A stretch of DNA of 64,000 nucleotides from the NCBI RefSeq assembly GCF_963583255.1, contig NC_084804.1, positions 22,202,061 to 22,266,060 on the forward strand, given 5' to 3'. Below, one piece after another: positions 11,487 to 24,029 of this stretch. A program made the translations under genes and the position numbers. Every line of letters starts with the position of its first letter. Position 1 is the stretch's first letter. The notes beneath the pieces are model-generated. The model was not told the DNA's origin, did no database searches, and saw only the letters and a program-made list of their open reading frames with translations. Source of the DNA: Pyrus communis. Lineage: Eukaryota; Streptophyta; Magnoliopsida; Rosales; Rosaceae.

Positions 11487-14400
11487 TTAGGTCGCTTCTT
11501 TTGGTGCTGCTTTGACACCCAATGGCGCTCCCACTGTGACCACAACGCCTTTGCCTTTAACTGCATCGAATGCATCTGCAAATTTCTTGAAGTCCTTCAA
11601 GCTGCACGCGGGTAAAGGAAGAACAACGTAAAAATAATGTAAAATCATTGCATGTATGCGCCTTAATAGATGCTATGTATATAAGAATCTAAAACGAATC
11701 ATGCATCATGTTTTAGGAGCAATGAAGATGATGATACTTTCACTTGAGTAAATATAACAAGTAAATTTGATCAACTATTGTTAAATTTTCCATGTAGGAC
11801 GTTAAAATTCCTTTCTTTATTGTCCCTGTCTAGTTTTAGCAGAAATATAGCTAAAACTTCTTCAAAACTTTGTCAAGATGGCAACCTTAGTACTGTCAAA
11901 TCCCTGGAACGCAACACAAACGACAATTTACAACCTGTTTACCTGGTTGAAAATATCTCTTTATGCCTCCTCTGCCTTTCTTCTTCTGTGACTCCCATTA
12001 AATCCCGCTTCAAAAAACTGCAGGAGAGAAAATGATGGGAAAGAGTTCGTAAGATAAGCAGTAAACTAAGAAACAATTGTGGCATGGTCACCGAGCTTTT
12101 GTGTACATTAGATTTAAATGTTCAACCGTTCAAACACTCCGTTGTTTCCATCAACAGTCACAATAAGATGCAAAAATTTCTTTCTTTGTCCTTGTTCACT
12201 TTTGTATTTGTGTCACACAAGACTTCTGCAAAACAAGAAGTGAGTTAACAGTAACACACACCCGCTATAACCTTTGTCATCAAGAAGTTGGTATGAATCA
12301 TCTCTGAGCGCCAGCACAATGGCCTTTCTGAGAGTATCATCATCCATTTCTAATTTCCGTAGAAAATCTCCAGTTCCATCGTATACATCAAGCATCTTTA
12401 ACAAGTTAGGGTCACGATCATACAAGAAGGAGAATACGCCTACAAAACAAATCGTCAGTGACAGTGAGGTTCTCAAACAGAAATTCAAAGTCCATGCAAA
12501 TTTATAACCGAGCAGATTTGTACCTGTGTTAATATCAAAGTAACAGGAAGCACATGCTTCTCCACTAATTCCTACCAGATCATGCAACCATGTATCATTA
12601 ATAAATTTGGATATAAGTGTACTTCCATTAATCCGATAACCACTGTCATGAAGGATAACAGATTTTCCAACATGATTAACCTGTAGAAGGTAAGGATTAA
12701 GAATAATATCATTCCCGCCCAAAAAAAGAACTCATAAAAAAAGTTACGGTGACAATTTTATCTAACCTTCGTAGGTATTATGATGGCCTCATTTTCAGAA
12801 GGTAGTGTAGCTTTCCAAGTAGTTCTTCTTGCAAAGGGAGACTTGCTAGGCAGCAAATCCAGAAATTTGCTCACAAATTTCTGAGATTGAGTAGGATTCT
12901 TCCCTTCAGCAGTCATAATTATGAAGCAACGTTTCTTACAAATTACTGACTTGCAAATTTCCTCTAGAGATGAAGAAATGCCATCCCAATCTTGATCAAC
13001 CTTCTTTGCAAGCGCTTGCAGAAACTCCACTTGACTAAGCACAGAGATTATACAAAATGTATAAGAAACTGACTCTGTCCCATTACTTTTCCTTAGTCAA
13101 TGCTTAATTATCATACTATAAGGAAATATTTGCACAAAACTTGAAAGCTTTCCAGTTATTCATAATAAAGATAGGCTAAGATGCCAGCCTACATCATTCC
13201 TCATCTCAAAGAGATTCATAGGATAATTTATAAAAATGCGAAATGGCTAGGTCCTGAAATGAACCTTAACTTTTAAATCCTTCAATAAGATGTTAATTTT
13301 TATTTCATTTGCCCTGGAAATTATAACAGATATTTCCAGGTTTCTGGACAATACACTTTGCAGAGAGAGGAACAGGTACAGGAAGTCAAGATTAGGCCAG
13401 AAGACAAATAACTGGAAAAACTTAGTCCAACCTGACGCCAAATATTTGTTCACAAAGCTACCCAGAAACATTTAATTTTGCATCCATTCTTGCTGCAGCA
13501 TTTTCATGACGACTGGCATTGTCTTGGTACTGAAAATGACATATTATAAACTCAAGCTTTGATGGTTGAATGTTAAGGATCAGCAATTATAACATTGGCC
13601 GTTTTTGAATAAGTTTATAATACCTCAGCTATAAACTGGGACACCTTATGCTTAAGCGGTTCTGGCTCAGTAAATCGGACTTCTTGAAGAATGTAGTGGA
13701 TCTGCAATAACATGAAATGAATGCGTTAAAACCGTGATGTATTATCTGCCAAACCACTAGTTGAGTACCAAACAAAAATGGCAATAATGATATAGAAGAT
13801 AAGGATAAAAAAAATTTAGAGAGTAATGGCACACCAATTACATGCCCAGACACCTCCCCACATGCAAAAGCAAGTAAATGAGAAACTATAATATAGGTTA
13901 CTTAGCGAAGAGAACTTTTATAAGGATCAATGTCAATTTTGCATGGGACATATTTTCCAGTCCAGTAATTCATATTTAGAATGGCACCAAGAGATTTACT
14001 TCATACGATTTACAGCCTAATAGCGTAAGATAAAGAAAACATCTGTGTTCCTCAATCTGACTTGGCCAAATGGCCTAAACCATGAGAAATTATCAAATTT
14101 TCTTTGAGGTTTTTTAAATTTTTGAATAGGGCAGGAGTTTTGCTGGATGGAGCCCACTTCATCCAAGTTCGAATTCCCAGACCCTAATGATCAGGAAAAA
14201 AAAAACAAAGGAAACTGGAAACACTCACTTGCTACTCGGGGAATAAGAGGGAAAACAATACCAGTTCAAATAGGTCTTCAGCACGTCCTGCCATGACTTC
14301 CCTCGAACAACTATATGGCCACAGGGATCTTTCTTGCACCGCTCAGAAATTCATGTCTTTTGTACTCGTGTTCAGCAATAACAAGCTGTCAAGGACATCA

Positions 14401-17400
14401 TGATACTGTCAAGAACACAATCTAACTTGGCTTAAAAGAATTTTCTGTTTTTCTAAAATATAACTACTCTTTACTAAAGAATCACATACAGCTCAACTGA
14501 TTGTTCAAACATTATTATCAGTATACCTCACAATGATGTCAGCAAAGAAGCAGTTCATTACTGTGTGTGTAATTGTCATACTGGTGATGCAACAGTCGTC
14601 ATCATTATTAGTGCTTTGCGATTAAAACGTAATAGGCTATTGTCTTTGCTTGCAAAAGTACAATTTGTAGAAACAATTACTGGGCATGAACATGAGTTTC
14701 TTATTCATCAATGACGGTAATCCACAGAAATATTCAGTTTTGTTTGTTTACAAATCAACAAATATGCATTTTCCTACAAGAGTATGCTGGCATGTAGAAT
14801 AACCATTGGTTTTAAAAGCAAGTAAAATTTAATCACAATTTTCTTGTAAAAATACCTGCAGTTCTATAATTATGCATAATTCCCAAGTAATTGAAGCTGA
14901 AACCTTTTCTATGTAACCCAAAAAATGCCATAAATGGGAGGATATGTTTTGCATGCATAAGTATTGGACAAAAAGTCATGACTTTAACTTGGTTGTTCTA
15001 CAAATATTACGTCATTGCCTTACGGCTGACATGATTTAAGAGCTGAGCATAGGTTTTTCAAAGTCTAATAGAAAACATAAATATTCGATTAGAAAACAGC
15101 ACTTCCATCAATCTGGCTAATTGAGTAATCTAAGGGAGGCTGTCAGGAATGAGGATCAAGCTCAGCCTTCTTAATTTGTTAATTAGCGATAAGGTAAGGG
15201 TATTACAACTACAAAAATGGCATAGTCTGGCTCATCATGCCATGTACACAATGGCATAGTCCGTCTCATTAGGTGACTATTACCGGAGATAACATCTTAC
15301 CAGAAAATAGGTACCAAAGGAAGAAGCTCTTGCTTTAGTGAACTCAAAGGGAACACAATGTCAATATAAAAGACATCATTCGTGAAGACCTCATGCTGCA
15401 ACACCTTAACTCCATTGATATACACGACCTACATATAACAGATAGAAGCTTTTTATTTATTCTTGCAGGAACTAATCCATAAGGAAACTTGCATCAAACT
15501 TAAACACAATCAATCAGAAATTCAAGGTTATGACAACCTCTGTGGGAACATGAATAGGTTCCTTTGGAATGTCTAGCAGAGATAGGCTTGAACACTTCTC
15601 AAAGCTTCTGGTGGGTCAGGAGTTTTCTGCTTCAGTTGCAGCTCCTGGGTAGCAAGTGCCAGCTCAGCGAGATCTTCTTCTGTCATACCGGCTTTAACTT
15701 TCCTCAAGATTTCTTTCTCAAATTTTTCATCACGAGAAGCCTTTTGTGGATCAGGCTGTCAAAGAAGTCAATCATTTTGATTAATAAAAACAGCCCCAAA
15801 GTTTGCTGCAAACATATTTAATTGATTACCTGCGTTGTTATCACAACTCTATGAGGATTGTTGACAAAGAATTTCTCTATTAGAGGAGTGAAAACAGCCT
15901 TGGAGCCTTCCTTTTGTATCGTGGAATTCAGTGTCTTTAAAGTTTTGCCATAATGTAATGGCTCAAGGGGATCCATGTCATGTATCCATTTATCCTACAG
16001 AGATTTAATATATTAATGTAATGGTCAAGAATAAATGGCTACAACACATGGAAAGTATCTTATCAACATAAAGGAAAAGGAAAACAAAGGAGAAACAAAA
16101 CTAAAGAAGGAAGGGGGGGGAGGGGGGGGGGGGGGGGGGGGGTGGGGTGGGGTGTGTGGGGAGGTGGTAGATCTTACAATGCACTGGAGCATCAAGGACA
16201 AGCCTCAAGGAAATGATTCAGCATTGCATTCCCTGAGAATAAAATCCGTCGTATTCATGGACGCTTCTACAGAGTCTGTACTGAAACCTTTCTCCGCAAA
16301 TACCATAAGTGTAGTCATGACTATTAATTGTGCCTTCAAAATGTCATCATGAGAAACACCCACGAATGCAATGGTAAATATAGGTTGAAGCGGATGAAAA
16401 TCAACCTCTATAATAACATCTGTGAAGCCAAATTCAAGCAAGATAGTCTTCAATGGAGACAAAATAGTTGCTGACATAAGATGAACCAAAACTTCAATCA
16501 TTCACTCAGTCTCCATGTCAAGGAGCCTATCACAGAGCAACCAACTGAAGCACACCATATTTTTCTTCTCTAAATCACCTGGTTGATTATAAGGATAGTT
16601 CTTAACAATCCTAACTGGCTCTGAAAATTGTCTTTGTGGTTGAACCCTTGATTCATTTGGAGCTGAACTTGCATCAGAGATGTCTAGGTACCCTGAGAGA
16701 AAGTAAGATAATAGAACAAATTTAAATTTACTTTCCACAATCTTAAGATAGTTTGCAGGCAAATCAAAATTATTCATACATATATACGTAGAAACAGATC
16801 TATTTGAATACCACTCATAATGTGCAAGCGCTCAGTTGGATCATCATCTCCATAAAACCATATCCTTGCGTTGCTGGGATGGTAGCATTTCCAGTGGAAC
16901 TCCTGTAATTTTATTCTCAGAAAATCAGAAAGAAAAGTCTATAGTAATAAAATAATACTTAGAAAACAATGCATTTGTATAGAGATCAAGAATCATATGT
17001 TCGTAGAAAATGCAGTTTGAGAGAGAATTTTGGTTGAAGAGAGATATCGAAATTAAATAGAATATTAGAGATAAAAAAGGATGTGGAATGCTACTATAAG
17101 TCACCTAGACTGACATACAAAAGGTTTCATATAAGCAGAATTATTAGTCAAAAACATTTTTGTAGTAAAATCCTTAATACCATATTCTACAGGCAAATGC
17201 CCCCAGGGTGAAATGTGTCTTTAAAATGGTTCACAAGTTTGGATGATTATTCTGCTGGCTATGTTGAGGGGAACATGCAGAGGATTTTCCAGAGCATTCC
17301 TCAAAAAGTTGCAAAGATTGTTCTGCTACCGTAAAAAGTTAAGACTTCACAAAATGAGAGCACAATATAAGTCTGTAGGACCAGTGACTAAACCGTAAAG

Positions 17401-19060
17401 AATACATCTTAATGTCACGAGACTCATAACACATAAACAATCACAGTTTCAAAATCTATCATGGTACATATCTCATATCCCAGATAACTAATCTTCATCC
17501 TTAGTAAACACAACAAACCTTAAAGTCCTCAAAATGTCAGTTGCGGAATAATTTTTGGATCCCCTGCACAGTCAACACCACCATAGGTACTGTCTGGGAA
17601 TATGGCCTGCAAAAAATGGAAACCAGATATGTTATATTAATACGGAGAAATTTAAAAGAAAAAACAGATGACACTAAGCAAACATAATAACCAAACCAGT
17701 AGCCCTCTATGCGTCAATGATAACAGATGACTGTATAGCTAATTACCAAGTCAGCAAAACGGATGGCTGGTATATCAACAGAACACATGATCTCAACAAA
17801 CTCTACCACAAACAAATCTGAACGGTATCACTGTAGCAAGCACACGAGTAAGTGATTTTGCACCCAGAAGCTATAATGTTATTTAAGTAGGTATGCAGAT
17901 GGTTTTATTAAGCACTTAGCTTAGTATTATGCATCAGATAATGATTTACATGAATTAGAGAGAGACGGAGACAGGGACAGAAGCTAGGTATGATTCATCA
18001 GCAAGAGAAAATCTGATTTAACAAAGAATACTTGGGTGCTCAAATCATAAGCATACTGGGGTGTACTAAAGAATAAGACTCCACAAACATAAACAATAAA
18101 CGATTGGACGAAAGAAGTAGAAGGAAAGCTTGCCTGTTGAGCAATCAGCCTCAGTATATCTTCAGGCAAAGGCCGAGAATAGAACTCTTTCCTCTGATTG
18201 AAGACAACTCCTGAAATTATGTCCACAATTCATTTAAGAGGAAATGCCACATTGGTCTCATACTTGGAAAAGAATTAAATGTATAACCAATTAAGAAACA
18301 TAAACTTTGTCAAAGGAATGGAAACCAAGAATACGAGAACTGGGCACATGTATCAAATGTCCAACCTTGATAAGATATATCGTCGGAAGGGTCATTGAGC
18401 TCGTAAGCCAGCCCTGTTGCTGGAAAATCTGGACGTCCTCCAAACATTTAGGAAAGAAAACGGCATCAAGGTGTACATCAACCATATTATACAATTCCTG
18501 GTTCAGTTACGAAAACCATGTAAGTTTGGAATACAGAATAAATACATTCTTCACACACCCACATTGTAATTTCCTTTCCACTTTGCCAGCTCGTTTTTAC
18601 CTTTGTAGTTGTGCAAGAACCAGAGTAGTAGGTCCTATCAGCCATTGTTTTAGCATGCAGAGAAGTACTGTAGCTCCCTTTAACCAACTCATCAAATGGT
18701 TTTTTCACCGGGTACTTTCTTGACCCATATAACACACTCTGCCGCAGTATGTTAGCGACTCCAGTCGAATCGATCCTTCATCAACAGTTGAACAAAATTA
18801 ACAAACAAATAGGCGAAAAGCCGAAATGGGCAACTGCATTACATGAAAACGAAGGGAATTTTGGAAGAGAACTCACGGCGGTGTTCGGAAAACAATTCCT
18901 AAGACCTTTCTGTCGTCGTCGTTAGACAGAGACATAATTTGGGCGCCGGTCTTTTTGTGGCGGAAGAGTACAGCGTTGGAGTTGCAGTCTCCGAAGAAAT
19001 CTTCCGAGACCTTCTCGAAACCGAGCTTGTCCGCAACCTCATCTTCCACACCACGAAGCT
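11487..19060 (-). pseudogene. PreP-like copy B, full-length exon set but disabled
   Basis: Exons recognised right to left: 19060-18877, 18775-18601, 18497-18366, 18210-18134, 17606-17519, 16902-16812, 16692-16178, 15994-15830, 15755-15538, 15428-15301, about 14390-14256, 13701-13624, 13530-about 13435, 13034-12767, 12680-12534, 12439-12262, 12017-11943, 11601-11487. Disabling changes relative to copy A or the family: 1-bp deletion in exon 18497-18366 (the GWHYE block), 1-bp insertion giving TGA in exon 17606-17519, a TGA after METE in exon 16692-16178, 1-bp deletion near 15591, loss of about 80 bp from exon about 14390-14256 (the RKTGG region), and a TAG after LNVSG near 13465. The zinc motif reads NILRQ (18739-18753) and the third ligand is Gln (18194-18196). 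In the C-terminal half, the Arg and Tyr expected in a family R-x5-Y motif are Gly and Cys. The first exon (about 19143-19464) reads like a transit peptide and ends at a GTACGT donor. Scattered sequencing errors could explain single changes but not all. Confidence 0.85.
16112..16160. repeat. Long G-rich tract in an intron of copy B
   Basis: Runs of G (longest about 22) broken by single A or T. The tract sits in the intron just downstream of the exon ending at 16178 on the minus strand. On the transcript strand this is a long C run; the plus strand could form a G-quadruplex. Confidence 0.9.
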
Positions 19061-19142
19061 CTATGCCCACCCAGAAAAGCAAAAATATTTTTTCACAAAA
19101 GGGTAGCTTAGTTTGTGGGGTTTGAGAGGGAGATGTAATGGC

Positions 19143-19600
19143 GAGTTGCGCTAAGTACGTACCTGGCGGAGAGGACTGAGTCCGGGCATGCCGACGGCGT
19201 TGAGAAGAAGTACGGCGGAGCAAGGAAGGCGCGGTGGGACTGAGAATCGGACGGCGGTTGTGGCTCTGAGCAGAAGCTGAAGAAAAAAATAGAGAACGAA
19301 GAAATGGGATTTGGGTTTCCGTGATGGATGAGAGAGAGTCAAATGGAGAGAGAGGAGAGAAAGAGAGAGTAGTGGGATTATAGGGAAGCGTGACCGGCCT
19401 GACCGGGTTTTGATTAGAGAGCTGACCGTACGGAATGGGAAGGTACTGGCTGCGATCTGAGATCATTACAGAGCTGACCGTACGGACAGAGGTGTTGTTT
19501 GTAGTGGGTGGGTGGTTTTGGAGTGAAATATTTCCCAATATTTTACTCCAACTCCTTTGTAAAGAGAAGCCGAGCCGAGCCGTCAATTAAACAGGATGCT
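19143..19600 (-). promoter_or_regulatory. First exon and promoter of PreP copy B
   Basis: A Ser/Arg-rich, transit-peptide-like reading frame joins exon 19060-18877 through a donor CCAG|GTACGT near 19160. No ATG is found at the expected head; the first in-frame ATG is near 19464, inside what resembles promoter DNA. The motif AGAGCTGACCGTACGG occurs twice (19418-19433 and 19470-19485), and GCCGAGCCGAGCCG-like sequence lies near 19568-19582, as upstream of copies A and C. Confidence 0.5.
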
Positions 19601-21307
19601 TATGTTTAGTTAGACTTTTTTTTTTTTTTAATTTTTATAAGTTATGTTTAGTTAGACTGGGGTAGTCTAATCAAGATGGATTAATTAAACTTGAGTTTGG
19701 TTAAAATGTTTTGAAAATTTGTTACTAAATGAGGCATTGACAGAATAAGTGGTGGATTACTCAAAAGTGGAATCTTCAGACTTCGTAGACTTTCTGTCAC
19801 TTCACAGTTAACGACAATTTACGTTTTAATATTATAAAATATTGTGTAAAAACTATAAGATGGCAGAGAGTTCATAGAGATTCTCACTTTTGAGAGAGTG
19901 CCCCTTAGCATTTCTCTAAATTAAAATAATAATATCATTTATAAAAAGAAAAAAAATAATAATGCAATGACACAATTTGATAAATGAGTTTTTCTTTTCT
20001 CAAAATTGAGCTTAGCTTAGTTCGTGTAATCATTCTAACTTATTTCTATGGATAGTACTATTCACACACCTATTTTTATCTCTCATATATATTTGTTAAC
20101 TTTTGGCTATTATTTTTTTTCATCTCATTCGATCTAACAACCTGAAAATTAAAAAGAATGTGTAAAAAATAAATACAGATGTGTTGATAGCATTATCCAT
20201 TTACTATATCTAAGTTTTAATAGGTAGTTATAAACGTAAACCGTCTAAGCTCAATGGGCAAACTTCAACAAAAGACTAAGGTACTATTACTTGTAATAAA
20301 AAATGGCATATTGATACAGTTTGATAAATGATTTTTCCTTTTCTCACAAGCGGGCTTAATTAGTTTGAGTTTCCTTCGTTTTATAAAAGTATAGGTATGA
20401 GAACTCATGAAAAATAAAAAGAAGTGTTAGCTTCCCTTTAAAATTTATAATTAGTACTACGGTTTAATTGTATTTTTCTTCACTGATAAGTAAGAGGTCT
20501 TAGGTTCAATTCTCGCCAAAGACAAATTTGGATCACATTATTGCTTGTGAGGCTAAACCGACCCCCTTCCGCTTAGTTCAAAAAATAAAAAAATAAAATA
20601 AAAAATAAAAACCTAAAATCATGATTCATATCAACTATGAGTAGTTGATCCAATTCTCTTTTCATACTTTCCATATTTTTAAGTTCTCCCATTCCTTCGT
20701 TAGGTAAACCGTCTAAAAACTCTATGGGCAAACTTCGAGCAAAGACCAAGTTGTAGTATAACTTGTGTTGTCTTATGATCACGAAGTTCTAAAATTCAAT
20801 TATGAATTGACTTTGTCAAATTTTCTTTAATAGTTTGGACTAATCAGTAATACATAATATAAACAGTGGGGATTGAATTGAAAAAATAATATGTTTACTT
20901 GTCAATTTAATAGATATAAAGTTGAATTATCGAATAGTTCGGGCTATTGAAGACTTACTCTAATTTTGTGTTTTTAAATTTATCATGAGGAATACTTGGC
21001 TTAATTTTTTGGAAGTGATGCAATACTTACCACCTACTTGTACTATTATTTGTATTATCTCTTTAATAGAGGTAAAGTTCGCTAACGCATTTGAATCTCA
21101 TCACTATTATAAAGATAATATAAATAATTATACAAATAAGTGATAAAAGAATTTTTTTTTTTATTTTTTGGACTAAAAGTAGAGAGCTTTGAGTGGCATT
21201 AATTAGACTGAAAAGTTTAGAAATAAAGTGGGGAGAAAATGAGACAAACAGCAAGTAAATATGGTAAAATTTCAGGCTGCCGCCGTTTCCATTGAAAAAA
21301 GATAGCA

Positions 21308-21340
<33 letters not shown>

Positions 21341-22050
21341 GAAACTAAAAAGATAGCAAGCTTTCATACTAGTCTTCTCTGATGTGAAATTGATGTGCAT
21401 GGCTTCCAAAACACAGAAAATACAGAGCTCTCATAATTAACAAGACAACTAGCATAAATCCAAATAATATGTTCCTTGGACAGCCTCTAGTCAAGAAGAG
21501 TGTCGTCTACGGAATGGGTTTATAATTATTATGGTATTATTTGTTGGACTATTAATAAAAGTTTATTAGAAAATAAGCTTACATTTAACCTTATATCAGT
21601 GGTTCAAAACGCTACTGTTGCAATGAACTAACTTAGTCATTCTCTTAATTAAGGAGAAATTCTAACATATAAGACTTGGACCAGCTCACTTGTCCAGGCT
21701 ATACAAAAAAATTTCCCTAGCCCACCTCCTTAACTTTTTTTCATGTTCACTAGACCTGGCTCATATGTAAAATATATGAAGGTATACTTATCATTTGAAA
21801 TTTCATTAAATGGCTATTGTTCACTATGTTTTGAAAAAAAAATACACGTTTTTTAAAAGCGTGGTAGACCCTGCTTATACTTTTCTATGCTTTGCTACTG
21901 TCATTGACAACAGTTTTTTTTTTAAATTATTAAATTTTTTTTTTTTTTGGGAAGTACCACACAACACTAAACCAGCTTGTAATGCTCCAGGACGATTTAG
22001 TATTGCTAATGAAGGGCTAAAAGTGATTTTGGGTCATAGAAACGCTCCAG
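19601..22050. other. AT-rich intergenic DNA, SINE and homopolymers
   Basis: No gene seen. It holds a SINE copy (20453-20611), a T run of about 28 (21310-21339) and upstream DNA shared with copies A and C (about 21390-21490). A plus-strand open frame starting at 21810 is only the antisense of the B3-related fragment below. Confidence 0.5.
20453..20611 (+). mobile_element. tRNA-derived SINE, copy
   Basis: It opens TTAGTACTACGGTTTA and has the box-B-like AGGTTCAATTCTCGCC, then TTGTGAGGCTAA, and ends in an A-rich tail. The family is the same as at 36162-36337. Confidence 0.65.
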
Positions 22051-22066
22051 AGCTTTTTTCTAGAAA

Positions 22067-22890
22067 TCACTTGGAGCATAAGCTCAAGCTTCTCGGAACT
22101 TGTATTTGCGGTTTTGAGTCGAGACTAGTTATGGCCTCTTTAACATGCAAAAAGCTTTGCCTCCAAGGCTTGGAGTCCAAGCTCCTCATCCTCTTGGCCC
22201 GCGAAGCAAGACTTACAAGCTGGTGTAGCCGGGCACGCAGGAATCTGACATTCATGCCTAAACCTCAAGGGCTTTCAAAGTCTTATCCTAATGGCATCTG
22301 CGATGTTGAACGTCTCAGAAATGACCCCATCAATCAGTTTGCTCTTCAGACCCTGGAGAACGTGTTCATCAAGGAACGAGTTCTTGACTGCTTGGCAAGA
22401 CTGTTTTGAAAGCTCAGAAATTATGATTGAACCCTTGACGATTACAGTGAACATCATCTAGGTCCATCCGAAAATTCAAAACCAAGATGTTCACTATCAT
22501 GTTCATACTGAATATCTGATATCTGACCAGGTTCTGTATTTATTGCCGTCGATTGTGCTGTCCTTTGGAATAGATTCCAAGCTCTCACTTTCGAATGGAA
22601 TCATGTCCGCTACATGATTTAAATTTTTCAAAACGATAATAAGGGGGATCGGAGAAAGCAAGAGTTGCGACGTGATCTTGGTGTATTTGGAAGCAACTTA
22701 CCGGTATCAGTCCGTTTAGTGCAAGCATCAGATTTCATAAGGCCAAGAGCGCAATCCATTTGATCTAACAATATACATCTAAACATGTTGGCAGCAACGA
22801 ATTGAGCGGTCCACCACTCAGTCCCACCTTCTCCCTCCACAAGGTAACTCGTTTGGAATTCATCCCTCGTCTTCCAAAACAATCATCTTA
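22067..22890 (-). pseudogene. B3-domain protein C-terminal fragment, tandem copy
   Basis: Minus-strand pieces in shifting frames match the region that follows the B3 domain in plant B3 proteins of the Os01g0234100 / At5g42700 type. From 22880 leftwards these are a CALGLMKSDACTKRTDT-like block, then FTVIVKGSIIISELSKQ ... SKLIDGVISETFNIADAIR (22457-22275), then VRFLRARLHQLVSLAS (22255-22067). A frame break separates the last two. No B3 domain proper is visible. The neighbouring locus at 24-25.5 kb has the same order of blocks, so this is a truncated tandem duplicate. An unusual splice pattern is possible but unlikely. Confidence 0.6.
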
Positions 22891-24029
22891 TCTTGTTCTG
22901 GCAATTCTCACAGCAGAGTTTCTTAGGAAGACCCTGCCTAACCAAAATTAAGTGCACATAAATATACCAATGTCTAGCACCCAGCGCTAACCAATAACTT
23001 AATACGGCGCTAAATACTCGGTTGGGCCACCCCACAATATAAAACATAGACAGTTCGGATCATGAGATTACTTTGAGACATCATGGGATTACAACCGCCA
23101 CCGAGTCACTGACAATCCTGTATTCTTACAAGATTTTTCAGTTAATTCGGTTAACAGAGAATAGGAAATAGGAAAGAATATTTACAAACAATTAGAGAAA
23201 ATAAACTGGTCACCAAAATTGGACCCTGAGTGGGTTTGAAACCAAAATTATGAGGTAATTTTTCTACAGTTTTTCAAGTGATAAGAGTGAGAAGTTTTAA
23301 TGATGAAGAAAACAGAGAACTCAGGTCGCATTTGTGCAAATTTCTTTTTGTTTTGTTGACTTTTGGAGTTAAAAGAGTCAGAACTTAAGACAGTGTAACA
23401 AACCAAACCGAATCAATTTGATTATTTGGGTATTGACGATGCAGCGTATCATGTAAAGTGATATTATTATGGTTAAAATTAATATTTACCTAAGGCACAC
23501 ATTTCTTATATTATCATTTAACAACCAATTTGACAAATTAACGACGGTCTAACATGAAAACTAAAACGTAACATTGTGCCTTATATTAGCTATGTTTTAG
23601 GAATGAGGTATCAAGATGACGTTGCGTCTAAACTTGAAGGGCATTTCCCAAAAAGCAAACACTTTGAAGAAGAGAATTGAACTATTGTATCCAAAACATG
23701 AGAGAATAATGTAAAGCTCCCCATTTTAAACGTGCATTGCAAGTAAAAGAACAAATAATTACACTCCAAACAGTATTCAAGAAGAAAAAAATGAGCAAGG
23801 GATTTGATTAGAGAATGCTACGCATATTGGATTACAACCAACTGAAGTATGTGAAATCCCTAGATCTACTTGCTGAAGAAGAACAAAATCATCTGAGCCA
23901 TTGATTTCTTCTAAAACCCTAAAAGGGCTTGAGTGTATTTTTTTTCACTTCTAAACACCATGGAGCTTCAAAATTTTCATGGAAGAGAGGTTCGCGGTTC
24001 CTCGAAATTCTTTTTAAAGCCCTTATCTT

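Noticed and set aside
16035..16352. 105-codon plus-strand frame across the G tract
   Set aside because: Encodes a low-complexity Gly run opposite a recognised PreP exon.
19143..19586. Long N-terminal extension of copy B starting near 19586
   Set aside because: The frame has no ATG at its head and runs through promoter-like sequence shared with copies A and C.
21810..22409. 199-codon plus-strand open frame
   Set aside because: It lies antisense to the B3-related fragment, whose minus-strand frames match a known family; the plus-strand product has no recognisable feature.
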